Source: Phycisphaeraceae bacterium
GTDB lineage: Bacteria > Planctomycetota > Phycisphaerae > Phycisphaerales > Zrk34
Assembly: GCA_028284925.1 (NCBI GenBank)
Contig: JANQQT010000306.1
Coordinates: 1-41,794, forward strand
Direction: 5' to 3'
DNA length: 41,794 nt
The position numbers and the translations under genes were made by a program. The notes beneath the pieces are model-generated. The model was given only the letters and a program-made list of their open reading frames with translations. It did not search any database and was not told the origin of the DNA. This document shows positions 40,720-41,794 of this stretch, piece by piece. Numbering within the stretch: position 1 is the first letter of the stretch; every line of letters begins with the position of its first letter.

Positions 40720-41643
40720 TTACTTCTTGCCCCCCGCTTTCGCCTTAGCTTTCGCCGCTTCGATTCGCTTCCGCAAACTCGCAACCCGCTCATTCCCCGG
40801 CGCGCGTTTCTCCGCCTCATCCAAATGCTTCAGCGCTTCATCATGCAGCCCGCGTTCCGACTTAACCGTCGCCAGAATCATCAAATCTTGCCGATCCAGC
40901 CTCCGTTTCCGCGCTGGGCCCGTCCTGACACCCCAGATCTTCCCCATAAGGTGATAAGTATGCGGGTCTTCCTTCGCCAGTTCCGTTCGCACAAACGGAT
41001 AAAAATCATTCACCACAAAAAACGCTTCCGTCATTTCCGCAAAATACTCCATCGGGTTCATCAACCCATAATGCGGTCGCTTCACCCCTCCCGTAACCGG
41101 AACCATCTCAAATTTCCCGCTCGCCCGAAACTGCTTATAACCCTCAATAATTCCTTGATGGTTGAAACCCAGCACCCGGTTGTGATAAGCATGCGCCAAC
41201 TCATGCAGCATCACCTCCCCCCCCGATGGCCTCCGCGCTGATGCAATCAGACGCCCCACATCCGCAATCTGCACCGCCTTCGCCATCGCCGGGTCATAAC
41301 CACGATCCGCAAGCCACTTCCCACCCGGATGAAAATGCGCACCCCCAATCGGGTGCTTCCGGTCCAGATAAATCGGCACCTCCTGCATCTTCTTCAGCGG
41401 CCCGGCCGGAATCTTCAGCGTAATCTGATGCAACCTCTGACCCACAATCTTCAACGCCAGATCCCCCATCTTTTTGTACTTCCCTGCCAACAGGCTCTTA
41501 TCTACATGCACCGTCCAGCCTTCAATTTGCATCACCTTGTGAGGAATGCGTATCTTCTCGACCTTCTTGGTCTTTCCCTGTGCAATCACACCACACGCGA
41601 CGGCAACCAACAGAAATACAGCAACAACGGTTCGTTTCATCAT
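40720..41643 (-). CDS. Secreted zinc metallopeptidase (HExxH) with C-terminal helical repeat
   Basis: The 307-residue product has a signal peptide (VVAVFLLVAVACGVIAQG), then a domain with zinc motif HELAH at 147-151 inside GEVMLHELAHAYH, and NPMEYFAEMTEAFF at 196-209, whose Glu199 or Glu203 would be the third ligand of a gluzincin. The layout recalls the anthrax lethal factor-like (ATLF/M34) group. Next is a TPR-like helical pair (DEALKHLDEAEKRAPGNERV) and a Lys/Ala-rich C-terminus. ATG 41643 is chosen since AAGGA lies 5 nt upstream; ATG 41640 is adjacent, and the longer frame to 41709 would bury the signal peptide. It converges on the NlpC/P60 pair. Confidence 0.82.
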   Translation of the reverse strand: MMKRTVVAVFLLVAVACGVIAQGKTKKVEKIRIPHKVMQIEGWTVHVDKSLLAGKYKKMGDLALKIVGQRLHQITLKIPAGPLKKMQEVPIYLDRKHPIGGAHFHPGGKWLADRGYDPAMAKAVQIADVGRLIASARRPSGGEVMLHELAHAYHNRVLGFNHQGIIEGYKQFRASGKFEMVPVTGGVKRPHYGLMNPMEYFAEMTEAFFVVNDFYPFVRTELAKEDPHTYHLMGKIWGVRTGPARKRRLDRQDLMILATVKSERGLHDEALKHLDEAEKRAPGNERVASLRKRIEAAKAKAKAGGKK

Positions 41644-41794
41644 AAAATTCCTTACGGGGTTTTTCGGAGTACGTATCTTAACGCCTCCTTGCCCAACACA
41701 TCGACACAAACACCGAAAAACACCATCCGGCCCCTCATACCTACATAAAACCCCAAACTCGCCCCTTCTCTCATTACCCCATATCCTAACTCCC

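Overview
The window looks like chromosomal DNA from a free-living planctomycete, most likely of the Phycisphaerae type. The evidence is a giant surface protein that opens with a LEPR-XLL-like motif and carries lamin-tail, chitobiase-C, LamG, cohesin-like and dockerin modules, an orphan TPR-secretin, and many small zinc-ribbon or coiled-coil membrane proteins. This placement is inference from protein architecture, since no rRNA is present. I see no tRNA, rRNA, CRISPR array, insertion sequence or prophage. The + strand is C-rich nearly everywhere, whichever way the genes run.

Layout. 1-2513: molybdenum cofactor genes, moaC (cut by the window edge) and moeA leftward, moaD and moaE rightward. 2650-5713: a small lipoprotein, a TPR/SPOR lipoprotein and an AMP-forming acyl ligase. 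5868-11116: housekeeping genes, namely a fused Sua5/TsaC plus low-molecular-weight phosphatase, rpiB, a fructosamine-kinase-family protein with a 15-nt repeat, a MOSC protein and argS. 11184-12448: a leftward STAS / RsbW-like kinase / STAS partner-switching module. 12672-16696: an orphan secretin and a 2-Cys peroxiredoxin, both leftward.

17446-27444: a four-gene cluster of VTC-type polyphosphate polymerase, DUF4956 membrane protein, HlyD-like adaptor and a 2359-residue CotH-kinase surface protein. It is preceded by a near-consensus promoter and a leader of about 300 nt and closed by a strong terminator. 27526-33256: GlcD-type FAD oxidase, zinc-ribbon membrane protein, Lnt and a HEAT-repeat protein. 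33388-37397: two small membrane proteins, then mreB, mreC and mreD for cell shape. 37428-41643: a zinc-ribbon membrane protein with a VWA-like domain, a tandem pair of closely related NlpC/P60-like putative cysteine peptidases with duplicated promoters, and a secreted HExxH metallopeptidase.

The best candidates for something undescribed are the tandem NlpC/P60-like pair with its odd Cys/Pro/Asp N-terminus, the CotH-VTC-DUF4956-HlyD surface cluster, and the fusion of a tRNA-modification enzyme to a phosphatase carrying the arginine-phosphatase threonine. Several starts were moved from the longest open frame on the basis of ribosome binding sites, and several genes have a -10-like hexamer only 6-8 nt before the start codon, which suggests leaderless mRNAs.
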